A DNA stretch of 24,462 bases from Oehlia diaphana (Eukaryota > Glomeromycota > Glomeromycetes > Glomerales > Glomeraceae), in contig QZLH01000791.1 in the NCBI GenBank assembly GCA_003833135.1, positions 34,703 through 59,164 of the forward strand. The letters are read 5' to 3'. Position 1 is the stretch's first letter. Each line of letters begins with the position of its first letter. The position numbers were made by a program, and so were the translations under genes. The notes under the pieces were generated by a model. That model worked only from the letters and a program-made list of their open reading frames with translations. It had not been told where the DNA came from and did no database searches. Below, piece by piece: positions 1 through 9,183 of this stretch.

Positions 1-40
1 ACAGATCATTTATTTGATCATTTAAATGCACAGTTTTCTT

Positions 41-67
41 CAGATTTTTCAGATTTTTCAGATTTTT
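41..67. repeat. Three tandem copies of CAGATTTTT
   Basis: The nonamer CAGATTTTT occurs three times head to tail and a degenerate copy (CAGTTTTCTT) precedes it. It sits just before the hairpin at 87-132. It is probably a simple minisatellite; no function can be read from it. Confidence 0.8.
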
Positions 68-86
68 ATTCAAAAAAAAAACTACC

Positions 87-132
87 CCGAAATTAAGCAA
101 CTCTATAACAAAAAAAGGTTGCTTAATTTCGG
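87..132. repeat. Perfect 15-bp inverted repeat with 16-nt loop
   Basis: CCGAAATTAAGCAAC at 87-101 is exactly mirrored by GTTGCTTAATTTCGG at 118-132, around an A-rich loop. In DNA or RNA this would form a strong hairpin. It may be a tiny foldback element or the solo end of a transposon. No target-site duplication is evident at its edges, so the type is uncertain. Confidence 0.75.
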
Positions 133-770
133 AACTATATGGTAATAAAGGATTATTTTGTCAATATCTAAGGTGGCAACGTGATTTATCACGGGCTTAG
201 ATGTTACAATGTAAAAAATTAGTTTGCGTATTTTTGGCCTAAATTTAGCTAATCTTATATATTTGCCGCATTATAATATTTAGTATTAATTGAAAGAAAT
301 TTCTAAGGGTTAAAAAGTGAAATTTTAGAAAAATATTATTGAAAAAATGGTAAATTAGAATAAATTCTATTTTTTCAAATTAGTATTTGGTTTTATAAAT
401 AATATAGAAGTCATGATAAAATAATTAATAATTTAATGTCTGAAATTTTATTTGCAGGATTTTCAATATCGGGTGTCAATTATGCGTACTACTCAAATAA
501 AAAATCTCTGCGTACAGCTCATAGTAAAAAATTTTTGCCACCTGACCCTTATATATATATATTTTTGTGTCATAATCTACTATTTATTGTATTATTTAAG
601 TTTCAGATACATTTGGGTTAGATGTATAGATGTATGATTTTTCTTGTGAGATGCAATTATACATTTTAAATGCAAAGCATTGGAATCATGTAACACAAAA
701 TATTATCTAAGCTATAATGTAACAATATTTTTCATGTGAGAGTGACTGCAGTGCAGAGAAAATGGTCACC

Positions 771-778
771 TATAAAAG
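771..778 (+). promoter_or_regulatory. TATA box of the Hsp70-like gene
   Basis: TATAAAAG lies 123 bp upstream of the chosen ATG at 894, a fitting distance for a core promoter plus a 5' leader. It is the only canonical TATAAAAG near the gene. The leader contains a 12-nt T run. No clean array of heat-shock elements (alternating GAA/TTC) was seen, so heat induction is not supported. Confidence 0.5.
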
Positions 779-893
779 GAATTATTTCAACCTTATTTAC
801 GTTTAAAAACTCTGAAATTTTTTTTTTTTGGTTTATATACGTGCAGTACGTTTGATACATTTATTATTAGTAGATAACATTTTCTCCAAAAAA

Positions 894-3505
894 ATGATTC
901 CAATTGAGTATGAACCTCCGGTAGAGGATGCACGTGTAGTCATTGGGATAGGTAAAACCAAGCAATATCTTAGTTACTTATAATTAGGCCATTCCAAATT
1001 AATTTTTGGTTTAACGTCCCCCCTTATTTTTGAAAATTTTAAGATAATTTAAACACATATGTTCACATATGTTTAAGGCACCCCCTCTCTTTTCTGAAAT
1101 TGGGTGTACCGAAATATTTACCGAAAACTTCCAGAAATTTTGATATGTTTAAATATCATGTTTGTTTTAATTATTCCTTCACCCCAAATTTTTCAGCCAG
1201 AAAGGACGTTAAACTAATTATTAGTTTGGAATGGCCTTATTAGCAAAATTTATTATTTTTATTAATAAGTCGTCTTTTTCACTCAGATTTTGGCGCAACA
1301 TTTTCGGTAAATTTCTTAAGCTATCGTTTGTCAATATAACTAGTAATGTTAACTTCACGATCGTCACATTCTTTTATCAGGGGTTTTCCTTTGCCTATAT
1401 TAAACCCGAAAAGGAGAAAATAAAAATTGTAGTGAACGATAATTGGCCGGGAATTAAAGGTCCTATGAAAACAAATACCGTGTTGCAATATGACGAAGGC
1501 TATGAAGACGTTATCGCATGGGGAGCTAAGGCGCTAGCTGGCGAACCTTCTAAAAGAGCTAAGAATAATCAACCAAGACCGGTTGAGTTGTTTAAACTTC
1601 ATTTAGGAGACGTCCCGGAAAGCAAAAAGCCTAAATTACCGGATGGAATTACTCCTGAGAGAGCAATAACTGATTATCTTCGTGAAATGGGTAATTAACT
1701 GTGTATCCTTCGGCTTTAGTGCTCGCTGATTTTTTGGTCCAAAAAATTAATTGCATGGCGAAATTATTATTATTATTATTTTTTTAGGGAAGGTATAACG
1801 ATAAAATACATTGTAATTCTCGACCAGTTATATAGAACAAGTTAACAGTTTGTTTTGTGATTTCGTAGGTTATAAAAGATGAAATCAAACGTTGTTGGTC
1901 TGATGTTGATTTTTACCGTCACGTGCGAATTATTGTTACTGTGCCTTCTGGTAAGTTTATAAAAACGTACTGTATATATACAAATATTAAAAATTATTAT
2001 TTTAGGATTCTCTGAGAAAATAAAGTCAATAATGAGAAAATGCTTATTTGATGCCGGATTGATCAAAAGGATTGGTACACTAAATCTTCAGTTTACCACC
2101 GAACGTAAGAATAAATGCCGTGTAATTAATTTTCACGTGATAATTTTGATAATACTTGACAAGATTTTATAGCGGAAGCAGCAGCGATTCATTGTATGAG
2201 TATATTAAAAGAACACGGGTTATCAACTGGAGGTATATATTTATTAAAGCCTTTTTTAATTCATTTAATGACCCTTACAAGAAATTATGTTATTTTATAT
2301 TTAGCCAAATATCTAATTGTTGATTGTGGTGGAGGAACCGTGGATTTAACTGTTAGGAAATTATTATCGGATAATAAGTTAGGAGAAACGACCATGAGGT
2401 CAGAAGATTTTTGTGGTGGATCCTACGTAGATGATAAGTTTCTAGAATTTCTTGAAAAGAAAGTAAGTAAATCTGCGATGGACGAGCTGAAAGAGAAAAA
2501 CTACGGCCAGGTCAATTATATGGTGCAACAATTCTGTTTTCATGTTAAAATTCCATTTACTGGCGAAGAGTCCGATTTCGGAACTTTTGAGTGGGATATT
2601 GAAAGAAAGTGTCCGGCTCTTAAGAAATACGTTACCGGATCTGTAAAAGATAAACTGTCTAAGGATTATTGGATTATTGATCTCGATTTTAAGACAGTAA
2701 AAGAGTTTTTTGATCCAGTGATCGATAAGATTTTGAAATTGATTAAGGATCAGCTGAAGAAATGTCCGGATTGTTCAGTGATGTTTTTGGTTGGAGGTTT
2801 TAGCGAATCGAAATATCTTCAAACTAGAGTTAAACAAACGTTCGGGCGCAAAATCAAAATAGCAGGTATGTTCGTTGTCTGTTGGTAGTTGATAAAAAGG
2901 AGACCGAGTACATTCAATTTATGCTTAAACGTTCTTTATTACAGTCCCACCTCGTCCGGTTATTGCGGTTGTAAGTGGTGCGTGTGAATATGGACTTGAT
3001 ACAAAAGCAGTGAGCACTAGAGTATTGAAATGGACATATGGAGTTCTAATTTCTCCTGAATGGGTAAGCGTCAATAACGTAAAAAAGCAAGAGACTAGTA
3101 AGAGTACATCATTAATTTTATTTTATTTTTAAATACTAGCAACCTGATGATCCACCATCTCGTAAAAATAGCCATGGTAGGATCGACAAATTTTGTTTAA
3201 TGGCTAAGAAAGAAGTACAGGTGGATGTGGACAAAGAATTTTCTGAGCGTTACTATCCGATTTATCCATATCAAACCTCCGTAGCCTTCCGCATTTATTA
3301 TACTTCCGAATATAGGGCAACATATTGTGATGAACCCGGGATGATTTTCTTGGGTAAGTTCGATGTTGATCTACCCGACGTTCACTTAGGAACAAATCGT
3401 CCCGTGATGCTGACTTTACGTTTCGGATCCATGGAAATTTTTTTAAAAGCGACGAATGAAACTAATGGTAAAGTTTATCGCACAACATTCTCTAGCACAG
3501 AGTGA
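894..3505 (+). CDS. Hsp70-like ATPase (HSPA12 type), ten exons
   Basis: I infer ten exons: 894-951, 1287-1306, 1381-1690, 1788-1792, 1869-1950, 2006-2104, 2173-2232, 2305-2865, 2945-3063 and 3140-3505. All introns are GT-AG. The sum is 1680 nt, giving 559 residues with no stop, about the usual length for HSPA12-like proteins in these fungi. Actin/Hsp70-fold ATPase motifs are in order: phosphate-1 DFGATFSG (residues 20-27, expected DFGTTYSG), EPEAAA (191-196), phosphate-2 IVDCGGGTVDL (216-226), and adenosine-binding FLVGGFSES (372-380). The classical Hsp70 C-terminal lid is not recognisable; the last exon resembles the conserved C-terminal domain of fungal HSPA12-like proteins. In the wider family the protein is a cytosolic ATPase of uncertain client specificity. 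No disabling change was found. The start is the ATG nearest the first motif and in frame with it. The gene model is inferred; the identity is strong. Confidence 0.9.
987..1236. mobile_element. Tourist/PIF-Harbinger-like MITE in intron 1
   Basis: The element is 250 bp long. Its ends are 33-bp terminal inverted repeats (987-1019 and 1204-1236), both starting GGCCATTCCAAA and agreeing at 29 of 33 positions. A direct TTA flanks it on each side (984-986 and 1237-1239). TTA duplications and GGCC-type termini are the hallmark of PIF/Harbinger elements and of Tourist-type non-autonomous derivatives. There is no open reading frame inside. It lies entirely in the first intron of the Hsp70-like gene and enlarges that intron to 335 bp, against 55-97 bp for the other eight. 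Confidence 0.88.
1287..1306 (+). other. 20-nt microexon 2 of the Hsp70-like gene
   Basis: The 20 bases between a CAG acceptor (ends 1286) and a GTAAAT donor (starts 1307) join with the last G of exon 1 to encode D-F-G-A-T-F-S. This is exactly the phosphate-1 loop missing between exon 1 (ending VVIGI) and exon 3 (starting GFSFAY). Phases fit on both sides (1 in, 0 out). A gene finder that skipped it would lose a core ATPase motif. Confidence 0.9.
1788..1792 (+). other. 5-nt microexon 4 of the Hsp70-like gene
   Basis: GGAAG sits between a T-rich acceptor (TTTTTTTAG, ending 1787) and a GTATAAC donor (starting 1793). Splicing it between exon 3 (ends ...GAA ATG G) and exon 5 (starts GTT ATA AAA) yields E-M-G-K-V-I-K, the motif expected in this family. 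Without it the joint is out of frame and meets a TGA a few codons later. The 5 nt are therefore needed for the frame. Evidence is conceptual only. Confidence 0.75.
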
Positions 3506-3582
3506 TTTTATATACATAGATAATGTATAATTATAATATATATATAGGCATTGAATTATTTTTGTATATTAAAAAATCTAAA

Positions 3583-3588
3583 AATAAA
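3583..3588 (+). terminator. AATAAA polyadenylation signal candidate
   Basis: AATAAA lies 78 bp after the TGA stop of the Hsp70-like gene in an AT-rich 3' flank. AATAAA-like strings are frequent in such AT-rich DNA, so the call rests mostly on distance. Confidence 0.35.
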
Positions 3589-3664
3589 TTATAAAACAAA
3601 GTAATTACTATGAAAAGTTTAATTTTGTTATTTTTCCTAACAAATATAATATTTGAAAGTGTTT

Positions 3665-4023
3665 CATCACGGCGGATTCATGAAATACCCAAAATTTGTC
3701 CGTCATGTCACCAAATTTAAGTATTGATCAAGTATTTTAGTCAATAAACCCGGAAAGTTTATTTTTGTATACTAAATCTTTCTAATCCCACAATTTTCAT
3801 GTATTGAGGATGCGTCATTATTTGACATTTTTTTATGCAAATTCGTATATTGCCTTAATATGGAAAAAACTTAATCAATATCATAATCAATTTAATTCCC
3901 GAGGGTGCAACAGGGGATTTTTGCTTAATTTCATAAATCCGCCGCAATGTTGTCCTTAAAAATGGAATTTATTGCTTTAATTAAATTTCGTGCCCGTATA
4001 TTTTTTGGTGACATGGCATGACA
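3665..4023. repeat. Interleaved inverted repeats, degraded element
   Basis: Two imperfect inverted pairs are present. The arm at 3665-3686 (core CGGCGGATTCATGAAAT) matches the complement of 3928-3949 at 19 of 22 positions. The arm at 3698-3718 (core TCATGTCACCAAA) matches the complement of about 4002-4023. The arms run 1, 2, 1', 2' instead of nesting, so this is not a simple terminal-inverted-repeat element. It may be two overlapping insertions or a rearranged foldback. It holds no open frame. Confidence 0.5.
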
Positions 4024-4087
4024 AGAACATTAAATTGATAATCATGAATTTCAAATCTTTAAATTGAAAAAAGGTGTGTATTTTTTT

Positions 4088-4450
4088 TCATCTTGCAAAG
4101 AAAGGTAACTTTAGACGAATCACATTTAAATTGTGAATATTTAATAATGAATATTTGAATAGGTAATTTAAATGGGTAATAATCGTATTTGGATTTATCT
4201 TTAGATACCCCTCATCATCAAAATATGGCCGTTTTTCTAATGCTTTATCAATAGAAGTAGCATCAATACCATTATGAGTGTTCAACAACCTATTTCTATC
4301 TCAAAATTGGGATTGATCTCCTTGATAATGGCAAATTTTGCCCGTGAGGAAAAACGGATTTAAAATGTTTTTCAAAATTTTCTTTCGAAATAACCATAAC
4401 ACCTTCTCTTGGTACCCATCATATGGTTGTGAAGTGAACATAATTGTAAT
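4088..4450 (-). pseudogene. Weak coding relic, family not recognised
   Basis: On the minus strand the stretch gives protein-like text in more than one frame. One frame reads ...FTSQPYDGYQEKVLWLF, a shifted frame reads VMVISKENFEKHFKSVFPHG, and further on IDKALEKRPYFDDEGYLKIN. The composition is less biased than random AT-rich translation, and the frames follow one another like a frameshifted gene. No motif allows a family call. It could equally be chance. Confidence 0.25.
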
Positions 4451-5090
4451 AGGTATATAAATATAATCAATAATAAATTTATGAAAACTTTCTAAATAAA
4501 AAGTGAAAGTAGATGAAATGGAATAAAAAGGAACAAAGGAATGAATAAAAGAAAGGGACAAAAAAAAGAAAGGGATAATAGAGGAACTAAAATAATAATA
4601 GAGAGAATAAAAGGAAATAATAATAAATCACTATTTATAAAGAAAAAAAAAACTTATTAATATTGTTTAAAAGCAGAAGGAATACAACATAATAAGACGG
4701 AAAGAAGACCTACCTTATTCTTAATAAAAACTTTTATTAATTTCATATCTGAAGAAGGAAGCGAGCAAAAGAACATAAAATTAGGAAAATAACAATAAAT
4801 TGACAAATGACGAAAAAAACTACCTTAAGAACTTTAGAAATAGTATTACAGAAAACTCCAGGGCCAAGATAAAAGATACTATATTTACAAAAAAAAGATC
4901 ACTTAACGTCAATTAACAAAAAAAATATATGACGTCAAAAAGACTTACTGGAAGTTCCTAAGCTGAAATAGAACTACTAACAAATATATCATCTGTGAAA
5001 AATAAATCGCGCCTAAAAAAAGAATTTCTGATAAACAATAATAAATTTCCATTTCTTTATTATTTAATTTTTTTTAAAAAAATAGATTAC
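4451..5090. other. Purine-rich intergenic DNA
   Basis: The plus strand is markedly A/G-rich from about 4497 to 4670 (runs such as AAAGAAAGGGATAA and GAGAGAATAAAAGG), then plain AT-rich DNA. A minus-strand open frame of 86 codons over 4301-4561 is mostly the complement of this purine tract and is not convincing. Nothing else is seen. Confidence 0.5.
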
Positions 5091-6070
5091 GTCCTGACTA
5101 AGGATGAATAAAGGAATAAGGTAAGTAGTTTGTGAGTTAGAGTAGTGGTTAGAGGATTAGAGTACGTTAATTAACGTTCTTTACTTTTTTTTCTTGTAGA
5201 TATCTTCCTAGACGCGGATTTTGACTTTGGACTCCAGTATGGAAAGGTGTAGGTGGGAATTGTGATTTGAGAACGTTGATAAGACCTTTACTGACATTTC
5301 TTTCTTTTTTTTTCTCGATTGAAATTAGTAAAATAAATAAATATATAGTACACACAAGATAAATATTCCATGGCAGATAAATTTTTAAATAGTTTTATAG
5401 TAATATGTAAACATAATTATGATCGTGGAATTTATCGACAAACATCATATTTGTTTGGGTTTACTGCGGATTCTTGATATTTCAAACTAACAAAGTGAGA
5501 CAAGATTGAAATGAATTAAAAATTTTCAAAAACAAACAAACAAAATTACACATAATAATTTATTTACAAAACTTATAAGTAGTACATTTAGTATCTGTCG
5601 CAGTACTATTTTCTGCGAATGACATATTGAAAATTTTGCAAGTACTTATAGGTTTTTTTTCTGGACTTTGGACTTCAGTATGAAAAGGTGCGAGTTTGAA
5701 TTATGCTTAAGACGTTCCTTTCTTTTTTTTTCTCGTGGGTAACTTTCTGGACTCGAATTTGAACTTTGGACTAGAGGTCTGCAAACGGGACAAACCCTAA
5801 CCCGTCCCGGACCCGGATCCGGGTTTGGTTTGGGCCGGCAAATTTTCACCCGGGCCGGGTCCGGGCCGGCACATGATTTTTCGTTAAACCCGGATTTTCG
5901 TAATTCTGGCCAAAATTAAGTTAGCCGATTTTTTTGTTTTTACAACAAAATGATATAATAAAAGTCCGGTCCGGGCCGGGCCGGGCCGGGTTGTAAAATA
6001 GGGGTCAATGCAGACCTCTACTTTGGACTCTGATGTGAGTAGGCCTTATGGCTTGGGAACGTTAGTAAGT
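5091..6070. repeat. Three diverged copies of a ~75-bp repeat unit
   Basis: A unit recognisable by GACTTTGGACT, then CAGTATGGAAAGGTG, then a GAATTGTG-like core and GA(A/C)CGTT occurs at 5223-5280, 5663-5717, and a third time at 5762-5771 continued at 6021-6064. Copies A and B are followed by a TTTCTTTC/T-rich run ending TCTCG. About 5139-5156 (AGAGTAGTGGTTAGAGG) resembles a tRNA A box. Parts of the unit (GAGTTTGAATT in copy B) vaguely resemble a B box. A degraded tRNA-derived SINE is possible but unproven. Confidence 0.55.
5772..6020. mobile_element. hAT-type MITE with GC-rich CCGGGCC repeats
   Basis: The element is 249 bp long. It has perfect 12-bp terminal inverted repeats TAGAGGTCTGCA (5772-5783) and TGCAGACCTCTA (6009-6020). 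The flanking 8-bp direct repeats CTTTGGAC (5764-5771 and 6021-6028) fit the hAT target consensus nTnnnnAn. The subterminal DNA is packed with CCGGGCCGGG-type palindromic repeats, typical of non-autonomous hAT elements and strikingly GC-rich against the AT-rich surroundings. It has no transposase. It splits copy C of the surrounding repeat unit, so the uninterrupted copies act as empty sites. The 67-codon minus frame over it is only the GC-rich repeat read through. Confidence 0.9.
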
Positions 6071-6589
6071 TTTATGATTAACAATTAGAGGTTGACCATT
6101 CTCTCATAATTTGCTGATAATTTATTTTCTTTGATATTTTTGCAATTTTATAGTTCTTTATAAAGGTTTTAAAGTTTTTATTTAAATTGAATAAATTATA
6201 ATAAATACATTAATGAGTTTAAAATTACATAATAAGGTGGTATTGTTATGTTAGGCATACAAAAAAGCTGTATAAAAGTTTATGACTATTAGGATTATAT
6301 TCTACATTTTGTTTTATTGAAGTATACTCTCTTTTTTAATCATAAATCACTATAGGAATGAGAAATGAATTTTTTATTAGTGAAATGGGTTTTTTTTCGT
6401 CTATTCATTTTAAAAAACTTAATAAGTTTTGCGAACGTAGATTTATTGATTTAACATAACTGATAACATGTTATATAGTCACAGGACCGTTTATCAGATA
6501 ATTTTGGACAATGAAAATTTAAATCTTTTATTAAGGCTTTTTTTTACTCAAAGTAATCAAATCCGCCGATATGACCAAAATTTTTTGTA
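6071..6589. other. Intergenic AT-rich DNA
   Basis: No open frame of note and no inverted repeat of note. Near 6558-6585 a string AAATCCGCCG followed by CCAAAATTTTTTG resembles an arm of the inverted repeats at 3665-4023, possibly another fragment of the same repeat. Confidence 0.4.
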
Positions 6590-8960
6590 ATTTTTGATAA
6601 AAATCAAATTTCATGTCTTTCTCAAAATTATTAAATGTGTAACATAATTAACTGTACCTATTTATTTAAATATGCAATATATATACTGTATATTCATAAA
6701 TTAAAGAAGTACGCATAATCAGAAAGAAAGGAAGCAGGGTTAGGGTCATCCCAAAAAAAAAAGAAATTGAGATGACGTTAGTGTATCAATGGAAGAAAAT
6801 GAATGAGTTAACACGAGATATTATAGAAATAGTTCCTTCGCTTCGCTCCAGAAAATTGCCGTTATTAAATTTTTATTTCAAATATCAAATGTTCCAACGT
6901 AATACTTTTGCATCATTCCTATGGATTGACTGACAAACATCTACTTTATTTACTAAGAATTAAGTCAATTTAATGTACTCACTTCAGACATAAAAATGAA
7001 AAATTTGTTCTTTCAATCATGTGCATACTAAACTTTATTATAATCCCTTTTAAAATTTTAATGGAAATTTTGTTTAAAAAATTATTTTTAAAAGTCAAAA
7101 ATAAATAGTTTAGCAATAAAGGTTGTTTGCCTGAAGCCATGACAAATTAAGTATTGTATAATGTTTATTGATTATAAGTTATATTAGTAAACAAATGTTG
7201 ATTTCATACGAATATTTTAAAAAGATTATTATAATTTTCTTCTTAAAATAAAACGAAGCCAAAACAATGAAAAAGTGAGTAAAATTAAAATAACAAATTA
7301 GAATGCAATTATTGATGAACTATACGGTACGTTCGTTAACGAACTTGTGTCGCACCTTAATTTTTACCACGGATTTTTTCATTGCTTAAAAATTATAAAC
7401 GATTCACATACTAATGTTTTTTCTTTTTTTCATAGAATTATTAATTATATTTAAATACGTTTATATATTATAATATTGTGTATTCAAAAAATAGCGCTTT
7501 AGTTTATTAGATTAATTAGAGTCGAAGAAAAATTTTCGTATATTTAAATTTTTGACTCGAAATTTTTTCCCGTGATCTTTACATATGATTCACAAGTAAT
7601 TTATTGTTTATTTGATAATGAATTTTAATGTGCTATTATAACTACTATATTACATTATTACATTAAGTAACATATTTTCCATATTGCATTGCAGTCTCCC
7701 ATGTTTCACATCTTAATCCTTTTCACTTAGTCGTATGACTAAAAAATGCAGTGATATTCTTATCCCATAACTCTCTTCCTATTCATGTATAACCACATCT
7801 TGATATAATTCATCAATATTCATATTTTCTCAACTGGAAGTCCTTTCCAGCCAAAAAAAACTGATTTGGAATGATATTCTACGTACATTTACAATAAATT
7901 GTTGCCATGCTTAGAAAAAGATTTTATTTCGTGATACCAATTATATATCATATGATATACAATAAAAAAAATACATATAAAAAAATTCAGTATAAAAAAA
8001 AGCGCCCCGCATCATTTAAAAAAAAATTTTTTCTTGTCCGACTTTAATTGAGGCATTTCATCAATCCAATATGAATTAAGAAATACGTTATAAGTGTTAC
8101 TGCAAATTGTAAATATTCCCAATTTTCCAAAAAAAATTTGAACCAATTTTATCTAACATCTGACATTTATATCTTTGGTCCTTATAAAAATAATCATTTA
8201 ATGTTATAACTAATATTCTCCAAATCTCAAGTTATCCTATCATACCAGTATCTTTAAAATCAAGCATTTAATATATGTGACTTAATTATTATGCTCTAAA
8301 AAGTTATTTCTCATATGCAGTAATTATAATTAGTATTATACAAAAAAATGAATAAAACATTTTTATAATTATTAATAAATTTGCTCTCTTGAAAAGATTC
8401 TAACTTTTCTTGATAAATACATAAAATAAGAAAAAAAGTGGAGCCAATTTATACCATGTGACAAATTATTTTTTTTTTTCACTCGTAATTTACACGATTT
8501 TAAAGGATTTTACATGTGATTTTTTATTACACTCTCATGTTTCATTTAAAAAGATCTATCTAATTAAAAAAGATTTTTTTTATGATGACATTTTCGTGAC
8601 AAATAGTGTAAATGTAGACTATCTAGACCTCTCCATTTTTAGCTTACATGTCAATAATCTACTGCACCTGCGGCTAAATTCTATATATTTGCGTATACTA
8701 TTAATTATATTAATTAGTTTAAACTTATGAATAAACCAAGGTATATAAAGATAAGTCAACAATGAAAAATGTAAAGGCGTAAATTTTGAAAAAAATGAAA
8801 ACAAATATCGTAAAATTATTGGAAAATCGTAAAATTATAATATTATCGTTTGAACGCAATCAATTAAAACCAATCGATTAAAGATAATGAAAAATGAAAT
8901 GACCTTGAAATTGTAAAAGTACCAATATCTTAAAATAATCTAGAAATAATGAATGATTAT
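6590..8960 (+). repeat. Copy A of a ~2.4-kb noncoding duplicated block
   Basis: Many ordered short matches tie this block to 16420-19190 in the same orientation. A 33-nt identity at 8388-8420 equals 18416-18448. A 22-nt identity at 8621-8642 (ATCTAGACCTCTCCATTTTT plus AG) equals 18649-18670, at the same 10,028-bp offset. GTTAACGAAC at 7335 matches 17694, followed in both copies by TGTCG(C/T)(A/G)CCTTAATTTTTAC with small changes. Copy A carries about 330 bp more than copy B between the 7335 and 8388 anchors. No coding potential is conserved between copies. The 90-codon frame at 8458-8730 begins with GTG and is absent from copy B. Confidence 0.75.
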
Positions 8961-9183
8961 TATACAGAAATAACAAGAAAACATTTAAAAACAAAAGTAT
9001 CTAAATTTTTTCTCTTCAAGCTCAGAGTCATATATGAATGTGTTCTTACAGGTATTATTTAACTATTTGCATTACAGATCTAGGGCTGCAATAATTTTTT
9101 CAACGAGAATTTATACTTCCACTATTGATGAGGAATATCAACTGGTTTAAATAAATAAGTAAAAAATTAACTAAAAAATTTCA

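Larger units (their letters stand above)
1..893. other. Intergenic region upstream of the Hsp70-like gene
   Basis: AT-rich DNA. Two 61-codon open frames near 436-637 overlap each other and have low-complexity, hydrophobic, non-conserved translations, so I do not call them genes. The stretch holds a short tandem repeat, a 15-bp-stem hairpin, a small CGTGATTTATCACG palindrome near 180-193, and the TATA box of the next gene. I see nothing else. Confidence 0.7.

Noticed and set aside
436..637. Two overlapping 61-codon open frames upstream of the Hsp70-like gene
   Set aside because: They overlap in different frames, have low-complexity hydrophobic translations and no recognisable motif.
1231..1380. 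An apparent N-terminal 50-codon extension of Hsp70-like exon 3
   Set aside because: It begins in the right terminal repeat of the MITE and runs through exon 2 and intron 2 in the wrong frame. The spliced model gives the proper ATPase motif instead.
2196..2304. Start of the Hsp70-like protein at the internal ATG 2196
   Set aside because: This frame only seems to start there because intron 2233-2304 is open in frame. Conserved exons upstream encode the missing N-terminal motifs.
5139..5156. Candidate tRNA gene (A-box-like sequence)
   Set aside because: No cloverleaf, anticodon arm or acceptor stem could be folded. It is at best a SINE fragment.
5646..5849. 67-codon Pro/Gly/Arg-rich minus open frame
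   Set aside because: It runs across the GC-rich end of the hAT MITE and the repeat unit; its composition comes from the CCGGGCC repeats.
8458..8730. 90-codon open frame within copy A of the duplicated block
   Set aside because: It starts with GTG, is Phe/Ile/Leu-rich and is not conserved in copy B.
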